Shown here: one piece after another, positions 52,489 through 54,300 of the stretch | Numbering within the stretch: position 1 is the first letter of the stretch | Layout: every line of letters starts with the position of its first letter | NCBI GenBank assembly: GCA_903908495.1 | Contig: CAIVSK010000047.1 | Coordinates: 1 to 54,300 of the forward strand | DNA: 54,300 nucleotides | Direction: 5' to 3' | Origin: Akkermansiaceae bacterium | Lineage (GTDB): Bacteria; Verrucomicrobiota; Verrucomicrobiia; Verrucomicrobiales; Akkermansiaceae | Position numbers and translations under genes: made by a program | Notes under the pieces: generated by a model | Databases searched by the model: none | What the model saw: only the letters and a program-made list of their open reading frames with translations | Told to the model about the DNA's origin: nothing

Positions 52489-54075
52489 ATGAACCACCGC
52501 CTAACCCAATGGACCACCCACCTCGCCGCACTGGTGGTCGGGTGGTCGATCTATCAATTCTCGCCCACCGGGCTGACATTGGCTGACGGCTCCACCGCCA
52601 CACCCGACTCCAGGAGCCGGCCCGCTCCCCGGCAATCCGACCTAGCCGAGGGTCGGCGGGTGGTGGATGAGATGCGTCGGTTTTGGCAGACGTCTGCGAA
52701 GGCACTCGGTTCAGCTACCCCAAAGGCACGCAGTTTCGTAGTGAAGGAGGTCGACAGACGACGGGAGATTGATAGAGAACGGCTGGAGGTGGACCGGCTC
52801 AGCCGGGAGGTGGTGCTCACAGACAATCCGGGAACGGCACTGGCCGCGCTTACCGCAAAAGGGCCTTCCATTGAGGCGGTCGTCTTCGTAATTGCCTGGC
52901 TGCGCGCGGACCCCGCCGCGGCACTGGCTTGGTTGGCGCGCGACACCTCCATGAATTCCTCGGGGAACCTGCAGCGCGACCTTGCCATCTGGGTGAACGA
53001 GACCGATCCCGACACCGTCTGTAAACTCCTCCTCGATTCGCCCTCAGAATGGCAGTTCTATCTGGGCTATGCCCTGGCGGCCAAAGTGGGTGCCGAAAAC
53101 CCCGCTGATCTATCCGGACTGCTCACCCGGCTTGAGGGGCTGAACGACCGCGGGGGAATGATTGGAGGGGCCATGTCTGAGGTGCCGCCACAACAGCGCC
53201 AGCGGGCGCTTGATTGGATCAAAACGGCCTTGCAAGACCGTGACGCGGCAGTCGCGCTGGTCGCCTTAGCCAGTAGCACGGGCGATACGGCGGCAGCCCG
53301 GCTGTTTCTCAATCAGGAGGTTCCGGGCATGGGTGCGGGAGTGCTTGCTGCCCTCAGGAACATTGGATCCTATGGGAACATCATGCGGGCTGGCGTGGGC
53401 CCCGATTCGCCGCTGGAGGAACGGATTGCGGCAGCCATGGCAAATTCGCGGCCCGGCAAGACCGACGAGGAACTTCGCGCCAGCGCTCGCAACAGCATCG
53501 TGGCGGCGGACTTGGGGAATTGGCTCACCCAACAGGAATGGGATCTCAAGGCGAAGTTCGGCCAAGCGTCGGCGGATTTCATCCTCGGCGAGGCCACCAC
53601 GGCTTTTCCGGATCTGGATGAAACCGACCGCGGGCTGCTGCTGCGCAAGGTGATCGCCGTCACCGCCGCGCCGGACCCGGCTGGCACATGGCGGATGCTG
53701 GAGCAAGCGGAGCGGCCTGACTTGACCGCCACCTTCATCCGGGCTGCCCTTGACTCCTGCGGTCTCAAATCCAAGATTGATTTCATTGCGGCCGCGCCGG
53801 CTGCCGTCATGCAGGAGAACTTCGACACCGTGGAAAGCGCGTGCCGCAATGATTTCATCAGCGCTGCCAGCGACGGCGGAGCGCTCTGGGTGGACTGGCT
53901 GCGCCGCCAACCCGCTGGTTTGGCGCGTGATCTCATGGCCCATTACACGGCCGGTGTCTATCGTCAGACCGAGCATCAGGAACTGGTGACGGAGTTTCGC
54001 GCCATGGTGGTTGATCCCGCCGTGAAAGTCTGGTCGGACGGCCGCTTCAATCTCCAACCCGCAGCCAAGCCATGA
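52489..54075 (+). CDS. Hypothetical alpha-helical exported protein
   Basis: A 528-residue protein with an N-terminal hydrophobic segment (HLAALVVGWSIYQF, likely an uncleaved anchor or signal), a charged linker helix (REIDRERLEVDRLSREVVLT) and then a long all-helical body of repeated Ala/Leu-rich helices (AALAWLARD, AAKVGAENPADLSGLLTRLE) resembling a helical-repeat solenoid. The type is common in Verrucomicrobiota as a protein of unknown function. AGGAGG lies about 13 bases before the ATG. Its stop overlaps the next gene by four bases, so the two form an operon. GC-rich codon use returns here, marking the chromosome beyond the cassette array. Confidence 0.75.
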   Translation: MNHRLTQWTTHLAALVVGWSIYQFSPTGLTLADGSTATPDSRSRPAPRQSDLAEGRRVVDEMRRFWQTSAKALGSATPKARSFVVKEVDRRREIDRERLEVDRLSREVVLTDNPGTALAALTAKGPSIEAVVFVIAWLRADPAAALAWLARDTSMNSSGNLQRDLAIWVNETDPDTVCKLLLDSPSEWQFYLGYALAAKVGAENPADLSGLLTRLEGLNDRGGMIGGAMSEVPPQQRQRALDWIKTALQDRDAAVALVALASSTGDTAAARLFLNQEVPGMGAGVLAALRNIGSYGNIMRAGVGPDSPLEERIAAAMANSRPGKTDEELRASARNSIVAADLGNWLTQQEWDLKAKFGQASADFILGEATTAFPDLDETDRGLLLRKVIAVTAAPDPAGTWRMLEQAERPDLTATFIRAALDSCGLKSKIDFIAAAPAAVMQENFDTVESACRNDFISAASDGGALWVDWLRRQPAGLARDLMAHYTAGVYRQTEHQELVTEFRAMVVDPAVKVWSDGRFNLQPAAKP

Positions 54076-54300
54076 ACCGGGCCATCCCTCTGGCCATTTC
54101 CCATCTGCTGGTGCTCGGGCTGGGTTTCGGTGCACACCTCTCGTTGTCCGGAACTCATCGGCAATCCCACTCCGTGCCGGCTCTACCCGTCAAGCCGGAA
54201 TCAGCCTCCGGCACGACCTCCACACCGGTCCGAACCACCGCAGCGGCGGGCGACGCGCAGTGGTCGTCCGCGGATTGCCGCCAGGCTTGGCGTGCAATCC
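54072..54300 (+). CDS. Hypothetical exported protein, 5' part only
   Basis: The start codon overlaps the preceding TGA (ATGA). 76 codons are visible: an N-terminal hydrophobic segment (AISHLLVLGLGFGAHLSLSG), then a Ser/Pro/Thr-rich linker and WSSADCRQAWRAI at the window edge. It has the same general plan as the upstream gene (anchor plus linker) and is probably a related helical-repeat protein. The rest lies outside the window. Confidence 0.65.
   Translation, partial: MNRAIPLAISHLLVLGLGFGAHLSLSGTHRQSHSVPALPVKPESASGTTSTPVRTTAAAGDAQWSSADCRQAWRAI

Noticed and set aside
52499..52508. CGCCTAAC, a possible further R'' core of an attC after the secreted gene at 51853
   Set aside because: It lies within the first codons of the flanking gene at 52489, no complementary R' or inner arms could be found downstream, and its outer bases do not match the start of cassette 4 (TTGCTA).

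Overview
The window looks like a piece of a GC-rich Verrucomicrobiota chromosome. This rests on family content, not on a marker gene. It carries an ECF sigma factor paired with a FecR/LamG protein, a DUF5069 protein, a GxGYxYP protein, autotransporter-associated beta-strand (PATR) proteins ending in a DxDxDG calcium-type loop plus a C-terminal beta module, and a broken tyrosine recombinase of a type I associate with this phylum. No rRNA or tRNA gene was recognised.

Layout. 1-320 is non-coding with inverted repeats. 321-4563 (minus) holds recJ, an RpiB-SHMT fusion and a VapC/AbrB-type toxin-antitoxin pair. 4832-6961 is a secreted GxGYxYP/discoidin protein with a good terminator. 7114-15066 is a 2650-residue secreted protein made of four RCC1 seven-bladed propellers. 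15445-17633 (minus) is an ECF sigma/FecR-LamG pair. 17900-28032 is a polysaccharide-related block: a clan-A glycosidase lipoprotein, a GH128-like enzyme on a PATR stalk, and a second protein with the same stalk and tail but a DNRLRE-like head. 28144-30445 is decayed DNA with remnants of an integrase, a Wzz-like protein and a flavin reductase, plus two small hypothetical genes. 30960-43496 is a 4178-residue paralogue of the first RCC1 giant with six propellers. 43867-48044 carries a secreted rhodanese-esterase fusion, DUF5069, a PQQ-propeller remnant and an SBBP-repeat protein. 48219-49403 is another graveyard (GspG, HsdM, DUF2442-like and Sel1 pieces). 50383-51825 is a small integron-type cassette array with three attC sites and no integrase, followed by a secreted hypothetical gene and two coupled flanking genes that run off the window.

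How the genes work together. Most of the coding capacity is for exported proteins built from repeated or swappable modules: RCC1, SBBP and PATR repeats, Fn3-like domains, cadherin-like beta-sandwiches, discoidin and ricin domains. Five of them share a comparable C-terminal tail that could serve attachment or secretion (inference). The sigma/FecR pair next to the glycosidases could control part of this surface programme (inference from proximity only).

The most interesting items are the two RCC1 giants (28 and 42 blades in exact multiples of seven, each ring apparently closed by two split half-blades), the integrase-less attC array with novel cassettes, and the RpiB-SHMT fusion whose RpiB phosphate-binding loop departs from consensus.
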